Of a stretch of 64,000 nucleotides of DNA, positions 55,301-64,000 are shown one piece after another (within the stretch, counting starts at the first letter, position 1; every line of letters starts with the position of its first letter). Below the pieces are notes generated by a model. The model was not told the DNA's origin. It did not search any database and was given only the letters and a program-made list of their open reading frames with translations. Source of the stretch: Paragordius varius (Eukaryota > Nematomorpha); NCBI GenBank assembly GCA_964247055.1, contig OZ176051.1:6262001-6326000 (forward strand). The letters run 5' to 3'. Both the position numbers and the translations under genes were made by a program.

Positions 55301-58300
55301 ACCACTTGTTTGTGCCATGTGGAGTCGATATACTGAAATTTAAATTTAAAAATAAGTTTATTGTTTTTATAATATAATTTAGGATAGTGTGTTCTAGGAG
55401 CATGTCGTGCTTTATGCTATCATAGAAAATATATGCGTTAGAAATGGGGAGTCGGGGAAAGTTGGTTAGGTTTAAATCAATTAAAAAAATAAAATTAAAA
55501 ACACTGAAATTCTTGATAAAATCAGACCAGACATATCCCTGTTTGGCATATGATGTTCTCTTACTTCGACAATCTCATTAAGCCACAAACATGAAGTATC
55601 TGCTCAGTCATGGTTAAAGTTAATTTAGAAAACGCGTTAGATTGATAGCTTAACTAAAGAAACATGGTCATAACAATGCAACAGTTGATACCCATCACAA
55701 CAAAACATACAAGCTGGCGAAATTATACTTATTAAAAAGCAACAAATCAACTTCAATCTAAAGTATATGCCATCAAAGATTTTTTTATCCAAGTTTAAAA
55801 ATTTCAAAATAAACTTTATTATATTATATAAATTTTTAAAAGGGTGTGGGTTGATGAAAAATAAATTTATCATATATATTTCATAAAATGAGATTGTTCA
55901 AAGAATTGGATAGTAGAATCGTGTCATTAGCGTAGTGAAGCGAAGATATTGTGTTGCTGGAAACTTTTATTTCAAATGATTTGTCAATGTTGGGTGTGAT
56001 GTATTCGATGCAGATGTTAAAGAGAATGGGTGAAAGGAGACAACCTTGGCGTAATCATATACACATGAATTTCAGCATAAAGATTTAATTATTATATTTT
56101 AATTAAATCCTTGAATATTCTGATTTGGGATAGTGCGCTCCATCGCTCTCCCTAGACAACCTCATTTTACTCCTAACAAAACATTTTACAACCGAATGTC
56201 AAAAATTCGGTCTAAACAGCTATTATAATAAAGCAAAAATTATGCACATAAACTCACAAATACAATACAATACCTAACCCTTTATGTGAACCCACTGTAG
56301 TACCACAATTCCTTTACCATGGTAGTCTAATCAACACGACTAACGACACAGCACTCCAGACAATAAAAGGATAATGACAATCGACAAAGCAAATAGGATA
56401 AAATACAATAAATTATGGTCATCCCACGATATCAAACTCAAAACCAAGATTAGACTAGTCAAATCTCTGATCTTCCCAAGCATGCTGTACGGTGCAGAGA
56501 GTTGGACAATAAAGAAAGGTGATGTAAGATATATCAGTGCCTTAGAAATGTGGTGCTGGAGAAGCTGCTACAGATAAATTCGAAAGAAAAAATAAAAAAC
56601 AGTCCTCGATAAAATTACACCTGAAACATCCTTATACGGCTTATGCCTTAAAATAAAACTATTTAACTTTGGCCACATGTATCAGATTATATCGGGCAAA
56701 GTTGAAGGCTCAAGAAAACGCAGGAGATGTAAAATGCGGTGGATCGATAAAACTAAAGAAACCAAGCTAACAATGCAACTGCTGATATCCATCACAACAA
56801 ACCGTACCTGGCGAAATAGTAATAAATCAACTTCCATCTAAGCTATATGTCATTGAAAAAAATTTTCAAGTTTAAAAATTAAAAATATATATGCTTAATT
56901 AAAACACTTATATTTAATGGAGAGATAAGGCTTTTTCACAGAATAATTGTTATATCGGTTTTTTTTCTTTAATATATAATTTTAATAAATGTATTTTTGA
57001 TAAAAAGAGTTGAAAATGGTAAACTTTTTGTCGAAAAAAGGGAGATTTGAATGTAAATTAATTTTGTCGTATTGAAGCATAAAATTTATCTTGACAAAAA
57101 ATCAAAATTTTACCTGTGAAGCCAGACAACATTCAAGGACTCGGTGATTAAATTTTATCGTATTTCCCTTATCCATTTCAATCATGCTGTGAGCAATCAC
57201 GAATGCATAATCACTTGGTAAGTTCACCGGTTCAATAACTAATGGATTAAATTTTATGTGCGATGCCTATTTTTTATAAAAAAATTTAAAAATTTACTGA
57301 TTAAAGCTGAGAAACCTTAAAAAATATATATATATATATATGAATCAAATAATTTTAATATTAAAAAATTGAAATTTCTATGAATCGAAAAGTGAGTATG
57401 TTAATATGAAAATAAAATATTTAAAAATAGTAACTTGTATTTTAAGAACTATAAAATATAAACATTTTTTTGGATTTAAAATTTTTTCTTAAAAGTTTTA
57501 TACTTATATAAATTTTTAAACATATTCAGCTAAAATGTATTTAAACTTTATCCATTAAAAAACTAAACCCAATAATTTTTAGAAATTTAATTTACATGAT
57601 CGGTTTGAGCAAGAAAACATATGGCCTGATCCATACAACCTCCTACTGTTCCGATATAACGTTCATTCGAACAACTCAATTCGGCCATTTCAAACTGTAC
57701 TCAAAAAAATTTAATATAAAAATAAATTTATAATTTATTTATTTTATGTCTATAAAATTTAATAAATAATAAACTGAAATTTAAATATAATCTAAAAAAC
57801 TAACAGAATGAAAAAAGAATGTTAATTTTAAATAAGTATAATTAGACCTATAAAACCAAATTATATTACATAAAGAAGCTAAAAAATATATATTTAAAAG
57901 CAAAATAAAAAACATTAAATTCAAGGACAAGACAATTAAATAAGCAAACCATACATATTTATAAAATTATATTTTAAATTATATAATTATAAAATAATTA
58001 ACATTAAAAATTTACCCTATTTAGATTTATATGGTAGGCAAAACAAGTTATTAATGTAGAAGCACAAACTAAAGCACTTGAACTAGATAAACCGGCACAG
58101 GGTGGTAGATTTGAGCTAATTAAAATTTTTATTCCTTAGAATATAAATTGGGAAAAAAGTACCTTTGATAGAATGGTTTGGATAAAATTTTTCAAGGGTT
58201 CCCTTTAAACCGGCTAAAAAATAATCGTTCCATTGTGGTTTATCTGAATTTATAAAAATTTGTTGAAATGTGTCAGATTCCGAATAGATATATTCTGATG

Positions 58301-58695
58301 GCCTAAAATAATAATAATAATAATCTATCATGCATTAAAATTAGATATATTAATGTTTCGCAAACCTTACCTAAATCTAGGATCCATGTTTTTCAAAGTA
58401 ATACTGTGATCCGGAAATAATCTTACAGCAATCAGGATATCATTATCAATTGCCATAGGTAATACACTATAGCCATTGTAATCAATATGTTCCCCTTCAG
58501 GATTAAAGATGTAATTTATTACCAATTATATTAACACGACCTGGTGTTCTAACATAGAATTCGGGAAATTGCCCATATAATTGTCGAAAGTGGAATTTTA
58601 AAATTTTGATTCTATTATAATCAGTAAATGCATATACACCTTTCGATTTTAGAAATAGGAATATCCCGTGAAACATAGGTATTAAATTTTTTCAT
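52390..58695 (-). CDS. GALK2: GALK2-like GHMP sugar kinase (N-acetylgalactosamine kinase), 10 exons
   Basis: GALK2 phosphorylates N-acetylgalactosamine (and weakly galactose) at C1 with ATP in the cytosol. Exons, in order of translation: 58695-58640, 58611-58523, 58494-58371, 58302-58163, 58134-58016, 57694-57596, 57266-57114, 54278-54059, 53623-53362, 52612-52390. The spliced length of 1,485 nt gives 494 residues (human about 458). The three GHMP motifs are present: [30 protein letters not shown], and [17 protein letters not shown]. The catalytic aspartate lies in [25 protein letters not shown] matches DKTKPLWHNYFLCGLKG, and [20 protein letters not shown] matches [20 protein letters not shown], which favours GALK2 over GALK1. 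The start codon is the first ATG in frame and the N-terminus aligns with the human one. Three introns are 28 nt. One of them splits motif 1, where unspliced reading gives stops. One intron of about 2.8 kb is swollen by LINE debris. Confidence 0.95.
52889..53145 (+). mobile_element. MITE family A, copy 3, in a GALK2 intron
   Basis: The left end is ACATACCATTTACACCCTTA, with CTTGAACAATTTAAATTC and TCAAATTCACACTAAAATAA following. The right end is AGGTGAATTTAAATTGTAAA then CGGTAAAT. The interior resembles the copies at 9229 and 28523 (AATAATAAACTATGACATAA). Confidence 0.75.
54440..55480 (-). mobile_element. LINE reverse-transcriptase fragment 1
   Basis: Read on the minus strand, about 55480-55130 gives [16 protein letters not shown], which is the palm motif AFDSIKHDLLL of LINE reverse transcriptases, and then [12 protein letters not shown], where the catalytic box should be YADD but is Tyr-Ala-Tyr-Ala. 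About 54780-54450 gives the C-terminal part ([26 protein letters not shown]). Frames are interrupted, so this is a dead copy. The closest style is the RTE/L2-like non-LTR elements, but the clade cannot be fixed by eye. Confidence 0.7.
55500..55800 (+). mobile_element. LINE 3' fragment 2, opposite orientation
   Basis: The plus strand holds CATGGTCATAACAATGCAAC, GTTGATACCCATCACAACAA and AACATACAAGCTGGCGAAAT. These match ACCAAGCTAACAATGCAACT and GATATCCATCACAACAAACC at 56760-56815. It is the extreme 3' part of the same LINE family, ending in TCAACTTCAATCTAAAGTAT, which parallels TCAACTTCCATCTAAGCTAT at the end of the next copy. Confidence 0.7.
55880..56850. mobile_element. LINE fragment 3, with an inverted 5' part
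   Basis: On the minus strand, about 56110-55890 gives [16 protein letters not shown] and [11 protein letters not shown], the reverse-transcriptase boxes 4 and 5 (YADD replaced by Tyr-Ala-Asn-Asp). On the plus strand, about 56180-56850 gives the rest of the protein: [60 protein letters not shown] and [18 protein letters not shown]. The two halves point away from each other, the pattern made by 5' inversion during LINE insertion (twin priming). It has several stops and is inactive. Confidence 0.75.
58135..58162 (-). other. GALK2: Ultra-short intron, 28 nt (GALK2 intron 4)
   Basis: GTACT...CTAAG on the minus strand splits a glycine codon (G|GA). Removal gives [22 protein letters not shown], aligned with human LTGMNCLVDGNIPPSSGLSSS without a gap. 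Retention breaks the frame. Confidence 0.9.
58495..58522 (-). other. GALK2: Ultra-short intron, 28 nt (GALK2 intron 2)
   Basis: GTAAT...TGAAG lies inside the first GHMP motif. Splicing joins RVNIIG to EHIDYNGYS exactly as in all galactokinases. The unspliced frame has stops. Confidence 0.95.
58612..58639 (-). other. GALK2: Ultra-short intron, 28 nt (GALK2 intron 1)
   Basis: GTGTA...AATAG after ISKIE-AG. Splicing gives [21 protein letters not shown], matching [21 protein letters not shown] of human GALK2. Confidence 0.85.
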
Positions 58696-58796
58696 CCTTA
58701 CTATGACGGCATGGATTTTACATGTGCTGATTTGAATGACTGCAAAATATTTTTATTAGTCTATCCAACACCGTGCAATAAGCAATAATCTTTTAA
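58696..58796. promoter_or_regulatory. Shared divergent promoter interval of GALK2 and DJ-1
   Basis: There are 101 bp between the GALK2 start codon (minus strand) and the DJ-1 start codon (plus strand). Both translation starts are well supported by alignment, so both promoters and both 5' leaders must fit or overlap here, unless untranslated first exons lie further away. The interval holds TGACGGCATGG but no motif that I can identify with confidence. Confidence 0.6.
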
Positions 58797-61571
58797 ATGA
58801 CCTCAACAAACGAAAACAAACCTAAAGCTCTTGTGTTTTTAGCACCTGGGGCAGAAGAAATGGAAGTGGTTATAACCGTTGATGTCCTGCGCAGAGGCGG
58901 TGTAAATGTCACTTTAGCTTCAATAACGGATGATAAAGAGCCAATAAAATGTAGTCGAAATGTTTTATTAGTTCCTGATGCCACTTTTGAAGAGGCCACC
59001 CCGTCTCACGTTGATTATGATATTGTAGTTATACCTGGAGGTTTGGGTGGTGCAAACGCTTTAGCTAATAGCAAGAAAGTAGGGTCTATTCTGCAAAAAC
59101 AAGAATCCGAATCAAAAAATGGTATATTTAAGAAATCACATATATAGCATCAAACGCAATATTTAGCCTATAGTTTATAAGTAAATAGTAATATTAAGGT
59201 TAACCGATATTAACATGCTGAGATGGTATTTGACGGCGTTTTGGGTTGAATAATAAATACATTTTTTTAATGATCAAAATCATTACTAGTTTATTATAAT
59301 TTATATATCCTGACTTTTTTATAATATTTTTTAAGTTATATAATTGGGAAATGAATTATCTTTTAATATTTTTAGTTTTAAATTCTTTCGCAGACTTTTG
59401 CATTTAATTTGCGTATAAATTATTTAGTCCTTACAATTGTTGAAAGGTTTGTGTCATACAAGTTTATTTAGTAAATATAATTATATACCATTTACATTTC
59501 AAATTCAGCCTCGATCAATAATTCACTCTAAAAATAAATTATGTGTTTTCGAACTAATATAACTCATTATTAATTTTAAATATATCTTGTTTATTATTTT
59601 TTTTAAATATATTAAAATATAGGTAATTTTTTATATTAAACATAAATTATTTGAGGGTGAATTTAAATTGTACAAGGGTGAATTCGAATTGTTGAAAGGT
59701 GAATTTGAGTTGTAAATGGTATATTAAGGATTGTAGAAAAAAATCAATATTATGAAGTCTATGTCAAAATATCAATTTTAATTTTTCACTAAAATGGATG
59801 TGATGCGGATATTAAGCCTGGTATCTTTTCCAACAATCGGGTGAAGCGAGTATACTGTATCATGAAAATTGTTTCATTCGATACCTTAATAAAAACACAC
59901 TTAGTTTGTAATGTTACCATTTCATTTTAGTAAAACATAATTTTTTTTCCATTTTCAAGGTGATAGTTAGACGATTTCTTGTTTGTTTTATTTTGAAAAC
60001 TTAATTTACCATATTGAAATCGAATTAACTTGCGAAATTCTTTGTGAAAGAATTATCAATTGTTTGTCCGAAAATAACCTTAAACTATGTAAATTTTGTA
60101 TTGTTTTGTTTTTTTAATCATGTCTAAATCAATCAATCTCTAGATCAATATATTTTATAAATTTTACAAATGATTTGATTTAATGTCCTAATAGATCATT
60201 TACATTTGGGTTCAAACCTTTATATCTTAGCAAATTTATATTCATATTAATATTTACCAAAAGCCAACATTTGATACGCTCCCAATCCAACTCGAATTTT
60301 CTCCATTTATTTTGTTATTTTATTTAGTTATTATATCAACTGTCAAAATTGTTGGACCCCATTTAACCAAAATTAATCATCATTGTTGACACTTTTTAAC
60401 TAAACAAAAATTCTTGCCACTTATTATATTTAACATATAAAAAGTTTTTATTGTACAAAACGAACTATATAATACAAATATAATTTACTTGTGATGATTT
60501 GCATAAAAAAGACATCCCCCTTCTTTTCAAAAACCTCGATTGCCGCAAAAATTAGGATTATATTCGCATGACATTACCCACAAACGACTACTACCTATGG
60601 AGAGGTGTATTCAACTTTTATTTGAGATTATCAGATCTTAGTTTATAGACGCTGCTATTTTAAATACCTTATTACAGGGGTTTTTTGTGTATAGTTTATA
60701 TTTCTTTTTGTGATTATATAGGTAAACGTAAATTCCTGGCTGCAATATGTGCCGGTCCCCAAGTATTTTTGTCTCATAACATTGGGCTGGGATGTCGCCT
60801 AACATCACACCCGAGTATAAAAGAAAAATTGGAAACCCACTATCAATACGTGGATGATGAAAAGGTGGTCATTGATGGACCCTATATTACATCCCGTGGA
60901 CCTGGTATATATAATTCCAAATGCATTTATCATAAATTTTATTTGAAACTTAAATGGATGATAATAATTTTTAGCTACCTATTTTTTTGAAAGATGTATA
61001 TGAACAGATATTATTTGGTATTGTAGAGAAAAATTAATATATGCGAAAAAATAATTTCCGTTTTTTCTGCCTGTTTTTTTCCCTAATTATATTGAAAATA
61101 ACCTAATAATTAATAGTATGTGTGGTAAAATCTTAAAAAACGGCTTATAATCAACTGTATATTTTTATCTAAATTATTAATGTATAAAATCATTTTTATA
61201 AAACGGATTAGTTTAATTTTAACTGGACCTTTGTTGTCTTTTTACATTTGAATAGAATGAGATTTAGGGTAGATAGTTCACGTGGTTTTAAATTTAAGTT
61301 CGAGCAGATATTAAATAAAATGGCCTTTCTTATATAAATATTAAAGCACCCATAAAACTATGCGTTCGTTATAATACCAAATATGATTTTTTATAAATAT
61401 GCTTATATCTCTTTATATAATTAAAAGTTAAATAATTATTAAATTTTTGATAATATTTTTATTATATTTTGTTTTTATTTAGGAACGGCTTTTGCATTTG
61501 CGCTAGCAATTGTTGAAACACTAACGGATAAAAAAATTGCGGAATCAATCATTAAACCAATGTTGTTATAA
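58797..61571 (+). CDS. PARK7: DJ-1/PARK7 family protein deglycase-like redox protein (3 exons)
   Basis: DJ-1 is a small dimeric protein of the DJ-1/PfpI superfamily that protects against oxidative stress. Exons: 58797-59121, 60722-60904, 61483-61571, total 597 nt, 198 residues (human 189). The start MTSTNENKPKALVFLAPGAE aligns with human MASKRALVILAKGAE and keeps the conserved glutamate of GAEEME. The nucleophile cysteine is in LAAICAGPQVFLSHNIG, matching IAAICAGPTALLAHEIG. LTSHPSIKEKLE, DGPYITSRGPG and FAFALAIVETLTDKKIAES match the human protein. All key residues are present. Both introns are long (1,600 and 578 nt), and the first contains a family A MITE. The gene shares a 101-bp divergent start region with GALK2 and ends 65 bp from the end of COX6A. 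Confidence 0.97.
59484..59724 (-). mobile_element. MITE family A, copy 4, inverted, in DJ-1 intron 1
   Basis: The left end is TATACCATTTACATTTCAAA then TTCAGCCTC. The right end has GGTGAATTTAAATTGT, GGGTGAATTCGAATTGTTGA and AGTTGTAAATGGTATA. The interior (AACTAATATAACTCATTATT) is the reverse complement of the interior of copies 1-3, so it is inserted the other way round. Confidence 0.8.
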
Positions 61572-61584
61572 GCGGATTAAACAA

Positions 61585-61594
61585 TTTATTTATT
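61585..61594 (-). promoter_or_regulatory. Overlapping AATAAA poly(A) signals for COX6A
   Basis: On the minus strand two AATAAA hexamers overlap (61590-61585 and 61594-61589), 43-54 nt after the COX6A stop codon and only 14 nt past the DJ-1 stop codon. Cleavage would then fall inside DJ-1 coding or untranslated sequence. Confidence 0.45.
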
Positions 61595-61636
61595 TTTTTT
61601 CAATCTTGTGATATTGATTATAATTATTTTCACACA

Positions 61637-61982
61637 TCAATGTTCATCATGCTTATGCGAAAACAATGGGGTTTTGCCGTCTCCCCACCAAAATGGCTAA
61701 AAATAAATATATAAAAAAAACTTTATTAATGCGATGCATATATGAATAAGGCTTTATCTCATCTGGATTATGAGGTTTTTCGTGCTTTTTTAAATAATAC
61801 ACATTAAGATGTCCCAAAACAAGTAATGGACAGAAAAAATAAAAAAATACGTTTTTCCACAATCGTTCTTTTGCTAAAATATTAGAAAAATTTATACCTC
61901 TGACCTGAACGGGATCAGAAAACCCGCTCATCATACGTTTTGCAACAAAAGTTGTGTGGATCGATTTCGATAATATTGCCAT
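61637..61982 (-). CDS. COX6A: Cytochrome c oxidase subunit 6A, mitochondrial (3 exons)
   Basis: COX6A is a nuclear-encoded, single-span subunit of complex IV in the inner mitochondrial membrane. Exons: 61982-61898, 61873-61722, 61696-61637, total 297 nt, 98 residues. MAILSKSIHTTFVAKRMMSG is a basic, Ser/Thr-rich presequence. LWKNVFFYFFCPLLVLGHLN is the membrane segment (compare WKALTYFVALPGVGVSMLN). KPHNPDEIKPYSYMHRINK and PFWWGDGKTPLFSH match [28 protein letters not shown]. Both introns are tiny (24 and 25 nt). The 24-nt one keeps the frame and has no stop, so without it the reading is ambiguous by eight residues; splicing gives the better family length. The gene ends tail to tail with DJ-1, with 65 bp between the stop codons. 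Confidence 0.93.
61697..61721 (-). other. COX6A: Ultra-short intron, 25 nt (COX6A intron 2)
   Basis: GTTTT...TTTAG on the minus strand lies between MHRINK and PFWWGDGKTPLFSH. Splicing restores the universally conserved [10 protein letters not shown]-like block in frame. The unspliced frame loses it. Confidence 0.93.
61702..61707 (+). promoter_or_regulatory. Candidate DJ-1 poly(A) signal inside a COX6A intron
   Basis: The first plus-strand AATAAA after the DJ-1 stop codon. It lies within the 25-nt COX6A intron. If used, the DJ-1 mRNA would be antisense to the last COX6A exon. Confidence 0.3.
61874..61897 (-). other. COX6A: Probable ultra-short intron, 24 nt (COX6A intron 1)
   Basis: GTATA...TTTAG on the minus strand is a multiple of three and free of stops, so it could also be read as eight residues (GINFSNIL-like). 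The splice sites look like those of the other tiny introns, and removal gives VQVRAKERLWKNV with a normal family length. RNA data are needed to decide. Confidence 0.65.
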
Positions 61983-62196
61983 ATGAACGCCAATTATTAT
62001 TATATCATATGATGTCGATTTAAAAATCGGTATCAACCTAAAAAACTATATTTTGTGGGTAATATTTGGTGTATAAAATATCAACCAAATATAATCATTA
62101 AATTTATTCTTTTAAATTATTTTATTTTCCATTATTTTTGTTTCAAATGAAAGTTTTTACAAGATTTAAACTAATTTTGTACATGTTCGTAATTGC

Positions 62197-62753
62197 TTAA
62201 CACTTCGATTCAAATTCTGGTATCTAAATACCCCAAACTAAATTTGAATTAGGGTTTTTAAAAAACTACTGAAGGAATTAGTCCTAATTTAAATTTTGCT
62301 TCTATCCTAATTAAAATTATATATATATGATAAAATACCTAAATAAAATTTTTTTCAAAAAAAGTTCCTGGTCAAACTACTTCGACGCCATTTTTATTTT
62401 ACATTTTTGCAAAATATCGTTTTCATTTTATTATAAGGATTAAATTATAGCTAATTTTTATTTAAATTACATATAACATAAGAAATAGAAAAAGCGGTTT
62501 TTTTTGTATTATTTTTGAATTTTACCTTTGCAGACATGTCACGTTGACTAAATTTTTACCTTTTGCTTTTAGCTTAAATAAGTAATATCAAGTATTTTCG
62601 AATAAAATCTTTTATATACTTTATTAATGTTATAAAAGTGCAAATTTACCATGATTTCGATTTCTTCCATAGAATTTAATTTTAAACAGGCCTGGGGTAT
62701 CCAACTACCCCAATTTGAAGGACTGAAATGAATGTGTTGTATCCAAGTGTTAA
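62197..62753 (-). mobile_element. TTAA-flanked element R3, copy d, inverted
   Basis: It starts TTAACACTTCGATTCAAATT and ends GTATCCAAGTGTTAA. Inside are AACTACTTCGACGCCATTTT, the reverse complement of the GGCGTCGAAGTAGTT word of the other copies, and GGGGTATCCAACTACCCCAA near the right end. It is followed at once by an R4 copy. Confidence 0.8.
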
Positions 62754-63515
62754 AATAATGTTAAAATACCGGGATTGCGCCAAAAAACAAATATATGCTA
62801 ATTGATATTAACTAAAATTTGTAAAAATATATAATTTTTTAAAAATTTTATTTTTTAACAAAATTTTGTTGAAGAGTACTTTATTATATATTGAGGCATG
62901 GTGGAAACGAAAACGTTTTGAGATATTAAATATTAAAAAACACTTTATAAATCGATGATGGTGAACATTTCTATAACAATAGAATTTTGAAATTCGCCTT
63001 CGAATCTATGTAAAATTGTCTTTTTTTCGAAAATTACCAAATTTTAGAGTAAACGGACCATTTAAATTCTAAAGCGATAGAAATGAGCATCATCGTTTAT
63101 ATAAGAGAGTTTTTAAACCGATTACATCATGCCTTAAAATAGTATAAAGTACGCTTTTAAATTTTGCTAAAATTTTTAATTATGCATTTTAAATAATATT
63201 TTTCGTTGATAACAAAAATTAGATATATTTAAAAGTTTGCATTTATTTTAAGAGAACTATCCTATTTTAGTGGTGCTCAAAAATATACGACTTTCGGAGC
63301 CTACTTCAGTTTTAAATTTAATGTTTTGTTTTGCTTTTAAAATATAATTTATCAATATTTTAATGATATTTTTGGAATGAGGCCTCCTCCTTTTACCAAG
63401 ATTTTTCGATATGACGCAGTAGGCATAATAGTGTAAAAATATTTTCTGACATGACTCGTAGGTCCTGATTCATTTTTGCAGAATGAATACATCTCATCAG
63501 GTATTTTTTGTAAGC
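62754..63515. mobile_element. Long-inverted-repeat element R4, copy 3
   Basis: CCGGGATTGCGCC, ATCATGCCTTAAAATAGTAT, CGACTTTCGGAGCCTACTTC and ACTCGTAGGTCCTGATTCAT match words in the copies at 31.1-32.0 and 35.5-36.2 kb. The right border carries ACATCTCATCAGGTATTT, the complement of the AACCTGATGAAAT end at 31238. In reverse orientation the order R4 then R3 is the same as at 35.5-36.8 kb. Confidence 0.65.
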
Positions 63516-64000
63516 ACTATATATAAAAGTATTTCATAATAACTTAAACTGTTTACCTTTCCACAATGTTCCAAAATACCATTGATCGAGATATTTCTCT
63601 AATTATATATTTGCGAAATCATTCCTTTTCTATTTTGTATCTTTATAAATACTTAATTATTTACCGTCTAAATTAAATATTTCATTTTTTCCTTCATTTC
63701 AAGATTTTTAATTTTTTACCACTATATAAAATATAATCGTATTTATTTATATTCTAAAATGACTACATTTAAGATTATATATAATATATTTAAAATCTAT
63801 TTGTTGTGTTGAATGAAGATATCTGATACCTGTAGGGGTTAGGCCCACAGTGTCTAGTAGCGAATTTTCATGGAAAAATCCCTGAGTTTAGTTAGTTAAA
63901 ATGTTGATTAACCTTAAACGATAATAATGAGAGAATTATAAAGTTAATAATATAAATTCTATGGCGTGGTAATAAACGCGTTTACGCGTGAGATAGGGAC
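63516..64000. other. Window end, nothing recognised
   Basis: AT-rich DNA. The last 180 bases are less AT-rich, with ACCTGTAGGGGTTAGGCCCA and ACGCGTTTACGCGTGAG. No reading frame or repeat shared with the rest of the window is evident. Confidence 0.4.

Noticed and set aside
58016-58115. GALK2 exon 5 starting at the acceptor TTAATTAG (58116)
   Set aside because: This gives a shorter exon and loses the residues matching GMNCLVDGN of human GALK2. The acceptor at 58135 with a 28-nt intron restores them in frame.

Overview
The window is strongly AT-rich nuclear DNA from an animal. The evidence is spliceosomal introns throughout, five genes with clear metazoan orthologues plus a mitochondrial subunit gene, many small inverted-repeat transposons, and Asn/His/Gln-rich runs inside coding exons. 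The lineage cannot be fixed from sequence alone. Ten introns of only 22-29 nt, alongside ordinary introns of 66 nt to nearly 3 kb, are very unusual. Introns of this size are known to me mainly from dicyemid mesozoans, so a fast-evolving invertebrate is likely, but this is inference.

Layout. 1-1715: an upstream intron. 1716-19563 (+): a misshapen/TNIK/MINK-type STE20 kinase, 32 exons visible, 5' end outside the window, CNH domain at the C-terminus. 19564-23346: intergenic, with old repeats. 23347-29616 (+): the Sec1/Munc18 protein SLY1 (SCFD1), 19 exons. 29617-41850: a 12 kb gene-poor stretch with a dimeric satellite array, long-inverted-repeat elements and TTAA-flanked elements. 41851-50426 (+): FNDC3, a tail-anchored protein with about nine fibronectin III domains. 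52390-58695 (-): GALK2, with LINE debris in one intron. 58797-61571 (+): DJ-1/PARK7. 61637-61982 (-): COX6A. 62197-63510: another repeat block.

For SLY1, FNDC3, GALK2, DJ-1, COX6A and the visible part of the kinase I placed exon borders by hand from GT-AG sites and family alignment. In every case the spliced length comes out as a whole number of codons (721, 2216, 494, 198, 98 and 1673 residues), which is good internal support.

The genes do not form one pathway. GALK2, DJ-1 and COX6A make a compact cluster: GALK2 and DJ-1 start codons lie about 100 bp apart, divergently, and DJ-1 and COX6A stop codons lie 65 bp apart, convergently. Elsewhere introns and gaps are filled by several families of short non-autonomous transposons. 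No virus-derived element was recognised.
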